Shown here in pieces: positions 1 to 8,129 of a DNA stretch of 64,000 nucleotides. Each line of letters begins with the position of its first letter. The stretch's first letter is position 1. The position numbers and the translations under genes were made by a program. The stretch comes from Chryseobacterium limigenitum (GTDB lineage: Bacteria; Bacteroidota; Bacteroidia; Flavobacteriales; Weeksellaceae): NCBI RefSeq assembly GCF_900114875.1, contig NZ_FPKW01000010.1:1-64000 (forward strand). The letters are read 5' to 3'. A model generated the notes under the pieces. The model did not search any database, was not told the DNA's origin, and saw only the letters and a list, made by a program, of their open reading frames with translations.

Positions 1-277
1 CTCTTTGGATGATATTACCGGTTTTCGTATCGGTCCATCTTCTGCGTTTGATGTGTAGTTTTACTGTTTTTCCACGAAGAGGAAAATCGTCAACGCTAAT
101 TTCCGGAACAAAACCTTTTGACTGCAATAACAGAGACGAAAACTCTTTCGGAGCTGTATTTTTCTCGTCAAAATAGATGTGGAGGATTTTATTTTCTTCC
201 TCAAATTTTACAATCTCAAAATGCTCAATCAAGAGTTCAGGTAAAAATAATTTGAGGAGTTCGGCATCGTTTAACAT
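1..277 (-). CDS. IS transposase N-terminal region protein, partial (ISAon1-like)
   Basis: Open frame on the minus strand starting at ATG (CAT at 275-277) and running off the left edge after 92 codons. The acidic, leucine-rich N-terminus (MLNDAELLKLFLPELL) and the later basic stretch KLHIKRRRW match, from memory, the short N-terminal ORF of ISAon1-type insertion sequences that are common in Chryseobacterium and relatives. In that family a second ORF carrying the catalytic domain follows; it would lie outside the window. The frame has no stop and carries its own consensus promoter, so it looks intact. I see no terminal inverted repeat between the start and position 360. Family assignment is by recognition only. 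Confidence 0.7.
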   Translation of the reverse strand, partial: MLNDAELLKLFLPELLIEHFEIVKFEEENKILHIYFDEKNTAPKEFSSLLLQSKGFVPEISVDDFPLRGKTVKLHIKRRRWTDTKTGNIIQR

Positions 278-281
278 TCCA

Positions 282-311
282 CAAAATTAGCAATATTTTT
301 TTCCTCCCCAA
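282..311 (-). promoter_or_regulatory. Consensus Bacteroidetes promoter of the IS ORF
   Basis: Read on the minus strand: TTG at 311-309, exactly 19 nt, then TAATTTTG at 289-282. This is an exact match to the flavobacterial -33/-7 consensus. Only four bases (TGGA) separate the -7 box from the ATG at 277, so the transcript should be leaderless or nearly so. Confidence 0.7.
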
Positions 312-380
312 CTTTTGAGATTGATCCGATTTCTCTATTTTAGCTTGCGGAAATAATTCTCTGCGATTTCATTTAACAAG

Positions 381-425
381 AAAAAAACCTCCTGGGAAGG
401 AGGTCAAAAAACACAAATGATGAAA
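381..425 (-). terminator. Hairpin module with conserved 19-bp flank, copy 1
   Basis: Stem ACCTCC / GGAGGT (387-392 and 399-404). Read on the minus strand it is followed by seven T, as in an intrinsic terminator. The adjacent 19 bp AAAAACACAAATGATGAAA (407-425) recurs exactly at 1951-1969 next to a second hairpin of different sequence. The transcript being terminated is not evident; an unannotated small RNA from the minus strand is possible. Confidence 0.5.
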
Positions 426-969
426 TAAAATTATATCGAAAGATATTAATCCATTTAATTCTCTAACAAAGTTATGATGTATAAAACCCATTTCTTATGA
501 GCATACTCATAAACCCTCAAAAAATAGGCTTAATTTTTATATAACTTAAGTATTACAGTTAATAAGAATAGATTTTTTGGAATAAAATATTAAACATATT
601 CTCTGCTAAATTCTTACTGAATAAAGAGAGTAAGCACCTAAAAATCAAACTATAACTAGATGTAATAGAACTATTATAGGAAAAAATTCTAAAATACATA
701 CTAAATTTGCAGATAAATATTGCAGATAAGGCAACGGTTAAATTCTATCTTTTTAATATTCCTATTTCAAAATACATATTCGAGTAATTAATTGGTTTTA
801 AATTATTAATCCCTAAAATGAAAGATAAAACAAGTCCTAAATTACAATTTTCAACAATTAATAATCATAATAGTTAAAATATATTTTAAAAATATTCATA
901 ACTATAAAATATAAAATTATTATTAAACATACATTGATTTAAATCATGATTTTCAATGAATTTAATTGA

Positions 970-977
970 TAAATTTG
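970..977 (+). promoter_or_regulatory. Putative -7 box of the glycosyltransferase gene
   Basis: TAAATTTG lies 25 nt upstream of the ATG at 1003 and fits TAnnTTTG. No TTG occurs at the ideal 19-nt distance, so this is a partial match. Confidence 0.4.
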
Positions 978-1002
978 AAATTAAATTATAAGTCACATAA
1001 TA

Positions 1003-1830
1003 ATGAATAAAATCTCTATTCTAATTGCAAATTATAACAACGGAAAATATTTTCTGGAAGCTTATAATTCAATTATTGATCAGACCTATAAAAACTGGGA
1101 GGTTATAATTGTTGATGACGCGTCTACTGATGATTCAATAGAGATCATTAAAAATATTATTGGTAACGACAACCGTTTTAAGCTGTATGAAAATATATCA
1201 AACAAAGGTTGCGGTTATACAAAGAAAGAGTGCATGAAGTATGCAACAGGAGAAATATGTGCTTATTTAGATCCTGATGACGCACTTTACCCTATTACTT
1301 TAGAAGAATCGGCTGAAGAATATTTATTCAATAATAAAATTGTCGCCACTTATTCTAAAATGATGCTGTGTGATGAAAATCTGAATCCTCAGAAAACATT
1401 TAGCGCCACAAAAAGAATTTTCAATGACAGATACTTTTTTAACTGTCCTATACAATTTGCTCATTTTTTCACTTTCAAAAGAGAAGTATATTTTAAAACT
1501 CAAGGAATCGATCCTGAATTAAAAAGTGCAGTAGACCAAGATCTGTATTTGAAAATCCTTGAACTTGGAGAAGTAGCTTTTATTAATGAAAACCTATACA
1601 AATATAGGCTTCACGCTGATGGTATTTCTCAAAACAACTCAAAACAAGGCGCAAAAGATTCGTTTGCAAAAGTCATTCACAAAGCCATGGAACGAAGAGG
1701 AATCAAAAGAATCAACGGCAAAAATGTTCCGGATCAATTTACCAACGCAGACGAGATCTATAAACTTTTAGAATACCAGACCGCACCATTATTCAGAATA
1801 AGAAATAAATTTAATATCGCATTCATGTAG
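1003..1830 (+). CDS. Family 2 glycosyltransferase
   Basis: 275 aa, about the usual length for a single-domain GT-A enzyme. The N-terminus has the nucleotide-sugar binding beta strand ILIANYN (6-12), DDAS at 38-41 and the metal-binding DPDD at 90-93, all typical of GT2. A possible acidic catalytic region is AVDQDLYL near residue 178. No membrane segment or signal peptide is visible, so it should act at the cytoplasmic face, transferring a sugar to a surface glycan or lipid carrier. Substrate cannot be told. It stands alone, flanked by long AT-rich spacers rather than in a polysaccharide cluster, which is unusual for such enzymes and may mark a small acquired island. Confidence 0.85.
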   Translation: MNKISILIANYNNGKYFLEAYNSIIDQTYKNWEVIIVDDASTDDSIEIIKNIIGNDNRFKLYENISNKGCGYTKKECMKYATGEICAYLDPDDALYPITLEESAEEYLFNNKIVATYSKMMLCDENLNPQKTFSATKRIFNDRYFFNCPIQFAHFFTFKREVYFKTQGIDPELKSAVDQDLYLKILELGEVAFINENLYKYRLHADGISQNNSKQGAKDSFAKVIHKAMERRGIKRINGKNVPDQFTNADEIYKLLEYQTAPLFRIRNKFNIAFM

Positions 1831-1922
1831 ATTCTAAAAACCAATGAAAATATTTGTTCCCAAATAAGTATTGACTGTATTATTTATTCCTAATTTCTAT
1901 AATTCCCTTACTAATATTCATC

Positions 1923-1969
1923 AAAAAAGGTCTCCCTTGCGGGAGACCGTAAAAACACAAATGATGAAA
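1923..1969 (-). terminator. Hairpin module with conserved 19-bp flank, copy 2
   Basis: Strong stem GGTCTCCC / GGGAGACC with loop TTGC (1929-1948). On the minus strand it is followed by TTTTTT, and on the upstream side it carries the same 19 bp as the module near 407-425. It lies between the 3' ends of the glycosyltransferase (+) and the lipoprotein gene (-), so it may end the latter, but 240 bp separate it from that stop codon. The interval 1970-2204 is AT-rich and otherwise featureless. Confidence 0.55.
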
Positions 1970-2204
1970 AAAATCTATCCGGAAATGAAAACCCGAATAG
2001 AATATCGTAAAAGTAATTCACATTACTTTATTGTCCTTTTTAAATTATAAACTGTTACAAATTTATAATAATAAAGCATTAGTTAAAAATCCTAATTTAC
2101 TATCTATCAGTAAAACAAATGAATAATAATTACAATTAGAATACTTTTTAAATAAAAAATTTCTAGACTGATATTTTACCATTGCAAATATAAACTAATT
2201 TTTA

Positions 2205-2654
2205 TTATTCCTCCCATGCAATAGGAATATAAACAGTAACATATCCATCTGCATCCAAATACGCATCGGAAACCACTCCTACAACTGAGCCATAACCAAC
2301 CCAGCCACCTTGTCCCTGCATCGCCGTAAAGGTGTAGGTTCCGGCAGGAATTCCATCATAATATTTAGGTAAAGCCTGAAATCCACCACTGGCATACGTA
2401 TCGTAAGACTCTCCTGTATTATTATTTGTTGCAATAAAACTTCCTACATCATAATTTCCGGAAAGAATTTTAGTTCCTGTACTGGAAAGCAATCCGTAAC
2501 GAATATGATATGCCTGTGTTTTGGAGGTTTCCTTTGAAGTTTTATTATTCAAATTTGCTTGGGAATCAATCATAACATCATCATTTGGCGAACAGCCTGT
2601 AAAGATTATCGCTAATCCCGCAAAAGCTAAAATCTTAACTATTGAGTTTTTCAT
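2205..2654 (-). CDS. Small secreted lipoprotein of unknown function
   Basis: 149 aa with a type II signal peptide: basic MKNS, a hydrophobic core and the lipobox FTGC (Cys at about residue 21). After a Ser/Thr/Asn-rich linker comes an 80-residue region rich in Gly, Tyr and Thr (YDTYASGGF, TYTFTAMQGQGG) with alternating hydrophobic residues, suggesting a small beta-sandwich. The residues just after the Cys (SPNDD) are acidic, similar to the surface-export signal described for Bacteroidetes lipoproteins, so surface exposure is plausible. I do not recognise the family. A -7 box, TATTTTTG, lies just upstream (2682-2675). Confidence 0.7.
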   Translation of the reverse strand: MKNSIVKILAFAGLAIIFTGCSPNDDVMIDSQANLNNKTSKETSKTQAYHIRYGLLSSTGTKILSGNYDVGSFIATNNNTGESYDTYASGGFQALPKYYDGIPAGTYTFTAMQGQGGWVGYGSVVGVVSDAYLDADGYVTVYIPIAWEE

Positions 2655-2674
2655 ATTAATATAATTTGGTCATT

Positions 2675-2702
2675 CAAAAATATGAATTTTATATTAATTC
2701 AA
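2675..2702 (-). promoter_or_regulatory. Putative promoter of the lipoprotein gene
   Basis: Read on the minus strand: TTG at 2702-2700, 17 nt, then TATTTTTG at 2682-2675, about 20 nt before the ATG at 2654. It fits the TTG / TAnnTTTG pattern with a slightly short spacer. Confidence 0.45.
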
Positions 2703-2963
2703 TGAAAATCAACAGTTAACATTAGTTTATATTAAATTTTAACAAAAATAAATTCTCATACACAAAGACGTAGAAAAATGAGATAATAAAGCAATTTCAT
2801 TTAAAATTAAATAAACATTAACCTTATTTCGCAATCAACAAAGGGTGTTTTAATATATTTTTAGAACATTTAACATTGGTTAACTTAAGGTTGGCTTCAT
2901 AATTGAAAATATTATCATAGTTAAGGTCAATTCGACTAAAACAACCTTATTAAAATTTGAGTT

Positions 2964-3506
2964 ATGAAAAATATAGTGTTAACAGGGCTTTTGTCAGTTT
3001 TTTTATTGACAGCCTGTAAGAAAGACGACCAATTAGCTGAAAAATCTCTTGAACAACAGAAAATCGAATTTCAGGCAAAACAGTTGGATATAGAGAAACA
3101 AAAATTAGCAATTGAGAAAGAGAAAATGGCTTATGAAGCTCAGAAAAAAGCTGATAGTATCGTTGAAGTTCAAAAAGCTAAAACAGTGGCAGCTAATAAT
3201 TCAAAACCACAGGTAATAAGAGAAACAAAAACCATTTACAGAGAATCAAGCTCTAGCTCTAACAATGGAACATATGCAGATAACGGAAACAGTTCTACAG
3301 GAACCACTGCAACCAAGAAAAAAGGAATGAGTAAAGCTGCAAAAGGTACCATAATCGGTACTGTAGGTGGTGCCGCTGCAGGTGCGATCATTGCTAAGAA
3401 AAATAGAGGTCTTGGTGCCGTGATTGGTGGTGTAGTTGGTGGTGCAACAGGATATACAATCGGTAGAGCCGGTGACAGAAAAGACGGTAGAGTTCAACCG
3501 AAATAA
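2964..3506 (+). CDS. Lipoprotein with coiled coil and glycine-zipper domain
   Basis: 180 aa. A lipoprotein signal peptide ends at LLTAC (Cys 18). Residues about 25-75 are a charged coiled coil rich in Glu, Lys and Gln with heptad character (EQQKIEFQAKQLDIEKQKL). A Ser/Asn/Thr-rich linker follows. Residues about 120-170 are a glycine-zipper (YMGG-like): GTIIGTVGGAAAGAIIA and GAVIGGVVGGATGYTIG form two Gly/Ala-spaced hydrophobic hairpins. Such proteins are usually tethered to the outer membrane from the periplasm. The gene stands alone and ends in a strong terminator. The precise role is unknown. Confidence 0.75.
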   Translation: MKNIVLTGLLSVFLLTACKKDDQLAEKSLEQQKIEFQAKQLDIEKQKLAIEKEKMAYEAQKKADSIVEVQKAKTVAANNSKPQVIRETKTIYRESSSSSNNGTYADNGNSSTGTTATKKKGMSKAAKGTIIGTVGGAAAGAIIAKKNRGLGAVIGGVVGGATGYTIGRAGDRKDGRVQPK

Positions 3507-3530
3507 TTAATATTTTCACAATAAATTTAA

Positions 3531-3561
3531 AAGATTGCTTATTTTTAGGCAATCTTTTTTT
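3531..3561 (+). terminator. Intrinsic terminator
   Basis: Stem AAGATTGC / GCAATCTT followed by seven T, 25 bp after the stop of the glycine-zipper lipoprotein. It also shows that an upstream TTG in frame with the next gene (3535) cannot be that gene's start. Confidence 0.85.
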
Positions 3562-5196
3562 ATGATCTTAATTTTACTTTCTACAATTCTTATTATTCCG
3601 ACCTTGCTGGGTTTCGGGAAAATTGCGGAAAATTTTTCAGGTTCTTTATTTGATGGAATTTCCTCAAAAATTTTTTCCGGAATATTGGGAATCAGCTTCA
3701 TATGGACGATTCTTGCATTTTTTATTCCTTTGAATATTTATGTAGAAATTATAACGTTGTTAATTGGACTTCTTTATTTTTTTAAAGATCAATTATACCA
3801 AGAAATTTATGATTTTTCAAAAAAAGATACAATTTCAATTGCAATAATCTCATTTGTAATTCTCTTAGCAAGTTCTTATTATCCTTATATATTGGATCAT
3901 TTTGGATATTACGTTCCGACCATAAAATGGCTCACAGAATACGGATTCATAAAAGGAATTTCAAATCTGGATCTTACATTAGGGCAAATGTCTGTGTGGC
4001 ATATTTTTCAGGCGGGATTTTCTAATTTTTCCGATCCATTCTTAAGAATTAATGCTATTTTATTGATTGTCTATGCTATTTATATTATAGAAAAGAAAAG
4101 CTGGATTCAATTATGTTTCATTCCGATTCTGCTATTGTTTTCACAATCTCCAAGTCCGGATCTTCCTGTCATCATTTTTTCGATGATTATCTTAAAAGAG
4201 ATTCTTTCAGGAAATAAAAATGCGTCCTTATTAATAGGATTCTCATTTTTTGTTTTTGCCATAAAACCCACGATGATCTGGCTGCCGATTTTAAGTTTCC
4301 TCTACTCTATTCTTATTATTAAGTCAAATTTTAAAAGTCTGATTTTTGGAAGCTCAATTCTTACTTTATTCTTAATTAAAAACATCTGGACTTTCGGTTT
4401 TCCAATATTTCCGGTTTCAGTTGGCGATTTGGGAATAAGTTGGAAACCCAATCCCGAAGTTTTAAAAATATCCTCACAATATGCTATTCTGAAGACGTAT
4501 GATATGCAATATTCTTATCAGGAAATCCAGCAATTTTCTACGATAGATTATATTAAAAACTGGCTTTTGTTAGATGGAATTAAATCAAAAATCAACATTT
4601 TATTCATTGTAAGCTTAATATTATTTATTGGTTTTACGATTATAAAAAAAAATAAGATCATTTCATTAATTTGCATTTCATTGATAATAAAAACCGTTTT
4701 AGTTCTTTTATTCTCAGCACAATACAGATTTCTCATTGATGTTTTTTTCGTGATATTTTTTGTAATGTTCATTAATTATTTTACCAAAAAGAAAGCTTTT
4801 TTTGTTTTCACATCATTAAGTATATTTTTCATCGGATTTTTATCTTTCCCGAATCTTATTCAAAAATATATCCCGAGTTTCAAATTAAGTAAATTCATGG
4901 GAACATTTGAAAAAGAACAATTATACAAACCTTCAAGTTATATTTATAAAAATTTCAGTACTCAAAAAGTAGGCAATTTGAAATTTAATATTTCTAAAAA
5001 ATATTCATTTAATTTTGATACTCAGCTTCCTGCAATCACATCAAGCTATATTTCTGATGATGTAAAGGCAGAAATTTTCCCGCAACTTATTGATGAAAAT
5101 AATATCAAAAAAGGATTTATCTGGAGAAAAATGACTCCAAAAGAGAAAAAAGAAGCCCAAAACGTTATCAATACTATCGAAAACACCAATAAATAG
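3562..5196 (+). CDS. Polytopic membrane protein, GT-C-like (LIC_10190-type)
   Basis: 544 aa from the ATG at 3562. A longer frame from TTG at 3535 would begin inside the preceding terminator, so I reject that start. The protein has about 11-13 hydrophobic segments over residues 1-430 and a soluble C-terminal tail of about 110 residues. The overall plan resembles integral-membrane GT-C glycosyltransferases and the poorly characterised LIC_10190 membrane family. A catalytic acidic motif in the first loop is not clear. The ATG begins within a few bases of the terminator's T-run, leaving almost no room for its own leader, so expression may depend on read-through. Function is inferred only from topology. 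Confidence 0.6.
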   Translation: MILILLSTILIIPTLLGFGKIAENFSGSLFDGISSKIFSGILGISFIWTILAFFIPLNIYVEIITLLIGLLYFFKDQLYQEIYDFSKKDTISIAIISFVILLASSYYPYILDHFGYYVPTIKWLTEYGFIKGISNLDLTLGQMSVWHIFQAGFSNFSDPFLRINAILLIVYAIYIIEKKSWIQLCFIPILLLFSQSPSPDLPVIIFSMIILKEILSGNKNASLLIGFSFFVFAIKPTMIWLPILSFLYSILIIKSNFKSLIFGSSILTLFLIKNIWTFGFPIFPVSVGDLGISWKPNPEVLKISSQYAILKTYDMQYSYQEIQQFSTIDYIKNWLLLDGIKSKINILFIVSLILFIGFTIIKKNKIISLICISLIIKTVLVLLFSAQYRFLIDVFFVIFFVMFINYFTKKKAFFVFTSLSIFFIGFLSFPNLIQKYIPSFKLSKFMGTFEKEQLYKPSSYIYKNFSTQKVGNLKFNISKKYSFNFDTQLPAITSSYISDDVKAEIFPQLIDENNIKKGFIWRKMTPKEKKEAQNVINTIENTNK

Positions 5197-5234
5197 AACC
5201 AATCCGAAAGCTTTATTATGTGGAGAAAAATCGG

Positions 5235-5242
5235 TAATTTTG
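5235..5242 (+). promoter_or_regulatory. -7 box of aroC, predicted leaderless
   Basis: TAATTTTG ends four bases before the aroC ATG at 5247 (TATC between them). With the usual distance from -7 box to start site, transcription would begin at or next to the A of ATG. The -33 position reads TTT rather than TTG. Confidence 0.55.
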
Positions 5243-5246
5243 TATC

Positions 5247-6317
5247 ATGTTCAATACTTTAGGTAATCTTCTCAGTCTTACAACATTTGGAGAAAGTCAC
5301 GGTGTGGCTTATGGTGGAATCATCAATAATTTTCCGGCAGGTTTGGAAATCGATCTTGATAAAGTTCAGTACGAATTAGATCGCAGAAAACCAGGTCAAT
5401 CGGCTATTGTTACACAACGAAAAGAAAGTGACACCGTAAAATTTCTTTCAGGAATGTTTGAAGGAAAAACAACGGGAACTCCAATTGGTTTTATCATCGA
5501 AAACGAAAATCAGAAATCAAAAGATTATGATCACATCGCTAATTCTTATCGTCCGAGTCATGCAGATTTCACGTACGATCAAAAATATGGGATTAGAGAT
5601 TATCGTGGCGGTGGAAAATCTTCAGCGAGAGAAACAATCAACTGGGTTGTGGCAGGTGCGCTTGCAAAACAGCTTTTATCAGATATAGAGATCAATGCTT
5701 ACGTTTCTTCTGTAGGCGATATTTTCTGTGAAAAACCGTATCAGGCTTTAGATTTTTCTAAAACTGAAAGCAATGAAGTTCGTTGCCCGGATTCAGAAAC
5801 AGCAGAAAAAATGATCTCAAGAATCAAAGAAATCAAAAAAGAAGGAAATACAATTGGCGGAACAATTACCTGTGTAATTAAAAATGTTCCCGTGGGAATT
5901 GGAGAGCCTATTTTCTCTAAACTTCAGGCAGAATTAGCAAAAGCAATGCTAAATATCAATGCCTGCAAAGGTTTTGAATATGGAAGCGGATTTTGCGGAG
6001 CTAAAATGACAGGAAGTGAGCACAACGATGGTTTCAACACAGATTTCACGACAAAATCTAATCTTTCAGGGGGAATCCAGGGAGGAATTTCTAATGGAAT
6101 GGATATTTATTTCCGTGTAGCTTTCAAACCTGTGGCTACAATTTTACGACCTCAGGAAAGCGTTGACAAATACGGAAATCCGGCTATTGTGGAAGGAAAA
6201 GGAAGACATGATCCTTGTGTGGTTCCAAGAGCCGTTCCTGTGGTAGAAAGCTTGGCTGCTTTTGTATTGGCAGACTTATTTTTGATCAACAAAACAAGAA
6301 ACATCAATAATTTTTAA
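5247..6317 (+). CDS. aroC: Chorismate synthase
   Basis: 356 aa, normal for the family. It converts 5-enolpyruvylshikimate-3-phosphate to chorismate, the last shikimate-pathway step, in the cytoplasm with reduced FMN. Hallmarks are GESHG near the N-terminus (15-19), the basic DRRKPGQS segment, the [10 protein letters not shown] signature (about 122-131), and [11 protein letters not shown] in the second half. The C-terminus [23 protein letters not shown] is the conserved one. The start is fixed by the -7 box four bases upstream. The two downstream genes encode thioredoxin-fold proteins and could be read through, but nothing functional links them to aromatic synthesis. Confidence 0.97.
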   Translation: MFNTLGNLLSLTTFGESHGVAYGGIINNFPAGLEIDLDKVQYELDRRKPGQSAIVTQRKESDTVKFLSGMFEGKTTGTPIGFIIENENQKSKDYDHIANSYRPSHADFTYDQKYGIRDYRGGGKSSARETINWVVAGALAKQLLSDIEINAYVSSVGDIFCEKPYQALDFSKTESNEVRCPDSETAEKMISRIKEIKKEGNTIGGTITCVIKNVPVGIGEPIFSKLQAELAKAMLNINACKGFEYGSGFCGAKMTGSEHNDGFNTDFTTKSNLSGGIQGGISNGMDIYFRVAFKPVATILRPQESVDKYGNPAIVEGKGRHDPCVVPRAVPVVESLAAFVLADLFLINKTRNINNF

Positions 6318-6331
6318 TAAAAATTAATCGT

Positions 6332-6895
6332 ATGAAAAATTACTGGGATAAAGGAATTTCTTTCGAAGAGTATGTAAATACAGGAAGAGAAAGATTAGAA
6401 AATCCAACCACTGAACAGGACAAAGATTATAAACAATATTACGAATTGGGACTTCAAAGAATGGAAAGAACTTTAAAAAAGTACACTCCCGATGAAGAAC
6501 AATTAAAAGAATTGGAATCTAAAAATTTCGACGGAAAAATTTTAATTATTTCAGAAACCTGGTGCGGGGATGCAAGTGCAACCGTTCCAGCTTTGGTTAA
6601 ATTTTTCGAAGGTCACAACGAAGTAAGAATATTTTTAAGAGACAGCGATAAAAGCCTGATCAGTCAATTTCAAACCAACGGAACAGAATCTATTCCGAAA
6701 GTTATTATCTTGGATAAAGATTTTAACGTAAAAAATTCTTGGGGACCACGTCCAAAATTCGGAAAGGAATTATTAATGAAATACAAAGCCGATCCGGAAG
6801 CATATACAAAAGATCAGTTTTATAATGACCTGCAGTTGTATTATGCCAAAAACAGAGGTAAAGACGCTGTTCAGGAGATATTGGAGTTGTTATAA
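6332..6895 (+). CDS. Thioredoxin-fold protein with a single active-site Cys
   Basis: 187 aa, no signal peptide, so cytoplasmic. Residues 1-60 are helical and charged; the thioredoxin-like core starts at about 68 (ILIISETWCGDASATVPAL) and includes the cis-Pro strand ESIPKVIILD near residue 130. It resembles the Thioredoxin_9-type family of Bacteroidetes and Firmicutes. The active-site motif is WCGDA: only the first Cys is present, so classic CxxC dithiol chemistry is impossible. It starts 15 bp after the aroC stop and may share its transcript. A peroxiredoxin-like, glutathionylation-related or purely binding role is possible. Confidence 0.75.
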   Translation: MKNYWDKGISFEEYVNTGRERLENPTTEQDKDYKQYYELGLQRMERTLKKYTPDEEQLKELESKNFDGKILIISETWCGDASATVPALVKFFEGHNEVRIFLRDSDKSLISQFQTNGTESIPKVIILDKDFNVKNSWGPRPKFGKELLMKYKADPEAYTKDQFYNDLQLYYAKNRGKDAVQEILELL

Positions 6896-6949
6896 ATAGG
6901 TATTAGTGTTTGGAAGTTAGTATTTGGTGTTTGGTTTTAAAAAGTAAAA

Positions 6950-7489
6950 ATGAAAAAAAATATAATTTATATAGTCTTGATCGCCATTATCGGCGTGAGC
7001 GCTTTCGTTCCGGGAGTAAAGCACACTCTTAAAGACCTGTTTTTCCCGATCGCGACGATTGAAAACGCGGTACACATCAGCGAAGAAGATTATGATATCG
7101 AATTAAAAGGAATCAACGTTCCAAGCACGAATCTTAAAAACTTCAAAGACAAACCTATTTTCCTGAACTTTTGGGGAACCTGGTGCCCGCCGTGCAGAAA
7201 AGAATGGCCTTCAATTCAAAAATTATATGACACCAGAAAAGGAAATATAGACTTCGTTTTGATTGCAATGAATGATCAGGAGCCGGCTGTGAGAAAATTT
7301 TTAGAAGAAAACAAATATAACGTTCCCGTTTATATTGCTCAAAGCCCGATCTCAGAAAAGCTTTTGCCAAAAGTATTTCCAACTACCTTTCTCTTAGATA
7401 AAAGCGGAAGAATCCTTATAAAAGAGGATGCTTCAAGAGACTGGAATACAGAATCTACCCATCAATTTATTGATAATATTATTAAGTAA
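6950..7489 (+). CDS. TlpA-family thiol-disulfide oxidoreductase
   Basis: 179 aa. One N-terminal hydrophobic segment (about 4-22) acts as an uncleaved anchor or signal, placing the thioredoxin domain in the periplasm. The active site WCPPC lies at 78-82 and the cis-Pro region reads KVFPTTFLLD near residue 145. TlpA/ResA-like proteins reduce disulfides in periplasmic partners such as apocytochrome c or metallochaperones; the partner here is not indicated. It sits 54 bp after the single-Cys thioredoxin-fold gene in the same direction. Confidence 0.88.
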   Translation: MKKNIIYIVLIAIIGVSAFVPGVKHTLKDLFFPIATIENAVHISEEDYDIELKGINVPSTNLKNFKDKPIFLNFWGTWCPPCRKEWPSIQKLYDTRKGNIDFVLIAMNDQEPAVRKFLEENKYNVPVYIAQSPISEKLLPKVFPTTFLLDKSGRILIKEDASRDWNTESTHQFIDNIIK

Positions 7490-7573
7490 TATTTAACTAA
7501 AATTTTTATTGAGTTGGTACGGAATTTGCGAAATTTGTATAGTTGAAAAAATTATTTCAAAACTAAACACACA

Positions 7574-7921
7574 ATGAAGTATTCAAAATTAAATTTGGCA
7601 AAAGAAGCCATTAGCCATAAAGGTTTCGTAAAAAAAATCCCTGATATATTCAGGATGATAAAAATGTGGAGGAAAGGAGAATATCCTGTAAATTCGATTG
7701 ATATTATTCTACCTTTATTAGGTCTTGTCTATGTAATTTCACCAATCGATTTACTTCCTGAGGTTGCAATACCTGTTTTGGGAGTTTTGGATGACCTGGC
7801 AGTTCTGTCATTAACGATTCCTAAATTGGTAAAAGAAGTTGACAAGTTTTTACTTTGGGAAGCCGAAAAGGAATACAGCTCGGGTCAGACGAAAGTAATC
7901 GACGCGCAAATAATAAAATAA
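7574..7921 (+). CDS. YkvA-family DUF1232 membrane protein
   Basis: 115 aa. The signature YVISPIDLLPEVAIPVLGVLDDLAVL (residues about 56-81) is the DUF1232 core: two short hydrophobic helices joined by the conserved ISPIDLLPE turn. Function in the family is unknown; a small inner-membrane protein is expected. It has its own downstream terminator and a 84-bp upstream spacer, so it is probably monocistronic. Confidence 0.85.
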   Translation: MKYSKLNLAKEAISHKGFVKKIPDIFRMIKMWRKGEYPVNSIDIILPLLGLVYVISPIDLLPEVAIPVLGVLDDLAVLSLTIPKLVKEVDKFLLWEAEKEYSSGQTKVIDAQIIK

Positions 7922-7924
7922 ATA

Positions 7925-7953
7925 AAAACCATTCCGAAAAGGAATGGTTTTTT
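7925..7953 (+). terminator. Intrinsic terminator after the DUF1232 gene
   Basis: Stem AAAACCATTCC / GGAATGGTTTT with a 4-nt loop, then TTTTTTG. It starts four bases after the stop codon. Confidence 0.85.
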
Positions 7954-8102
7954 GTTAATAGTGAATAAGTCAATTAACTTCGTTGTGAATTTTAATAATT
8001 TAAACCTAACAAATAACTGCAAACAATTCACAATTGCACTTTCACTTGCAAAGCAAAATTGACAATTCCCCTTTCACATTTTAAAGTTCCCTTTCAAATC
8101 CT

Positions 8103-8110
8103 TAAATTTG
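8103..8110 (+). promoter_or_regulatory. -7 box of the pyrEF fusion gene
   Basis: TAAATTTG ends 19 nt before the ATG at 8130. A TTG at the ideal -33 distance is not present. Confidence 0.45.
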
Positions 8111-8129
8111 CAACATCTAATAAAAAATA

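Larger units (their letters stand above)
312..1002. other. AT-rich intergenic region without a gene
   Basis: About 690 bp of very AT-rich DNA between the IS ORF and the glycosyltransferase. It holds one terminator-like hairpin near 387-404 and a candidate -7 box near 970; otherwise I see no ORF or RNA gene I can support. Confidence 0.6.

Noticed and set aside
418-476. Leader peptide starting ATGATGAAA after the hairpins
   Set aside because: The two potential peptides (here and at 1962) differ after the third codon, and neither precedes a suitable plus-strand gene closely.
3535-3561. TTG start for the polytopic membrane protein
   Set aside because: It lies inside the terminator hairpin of the preceding gene; the ATG at 3562 is better.
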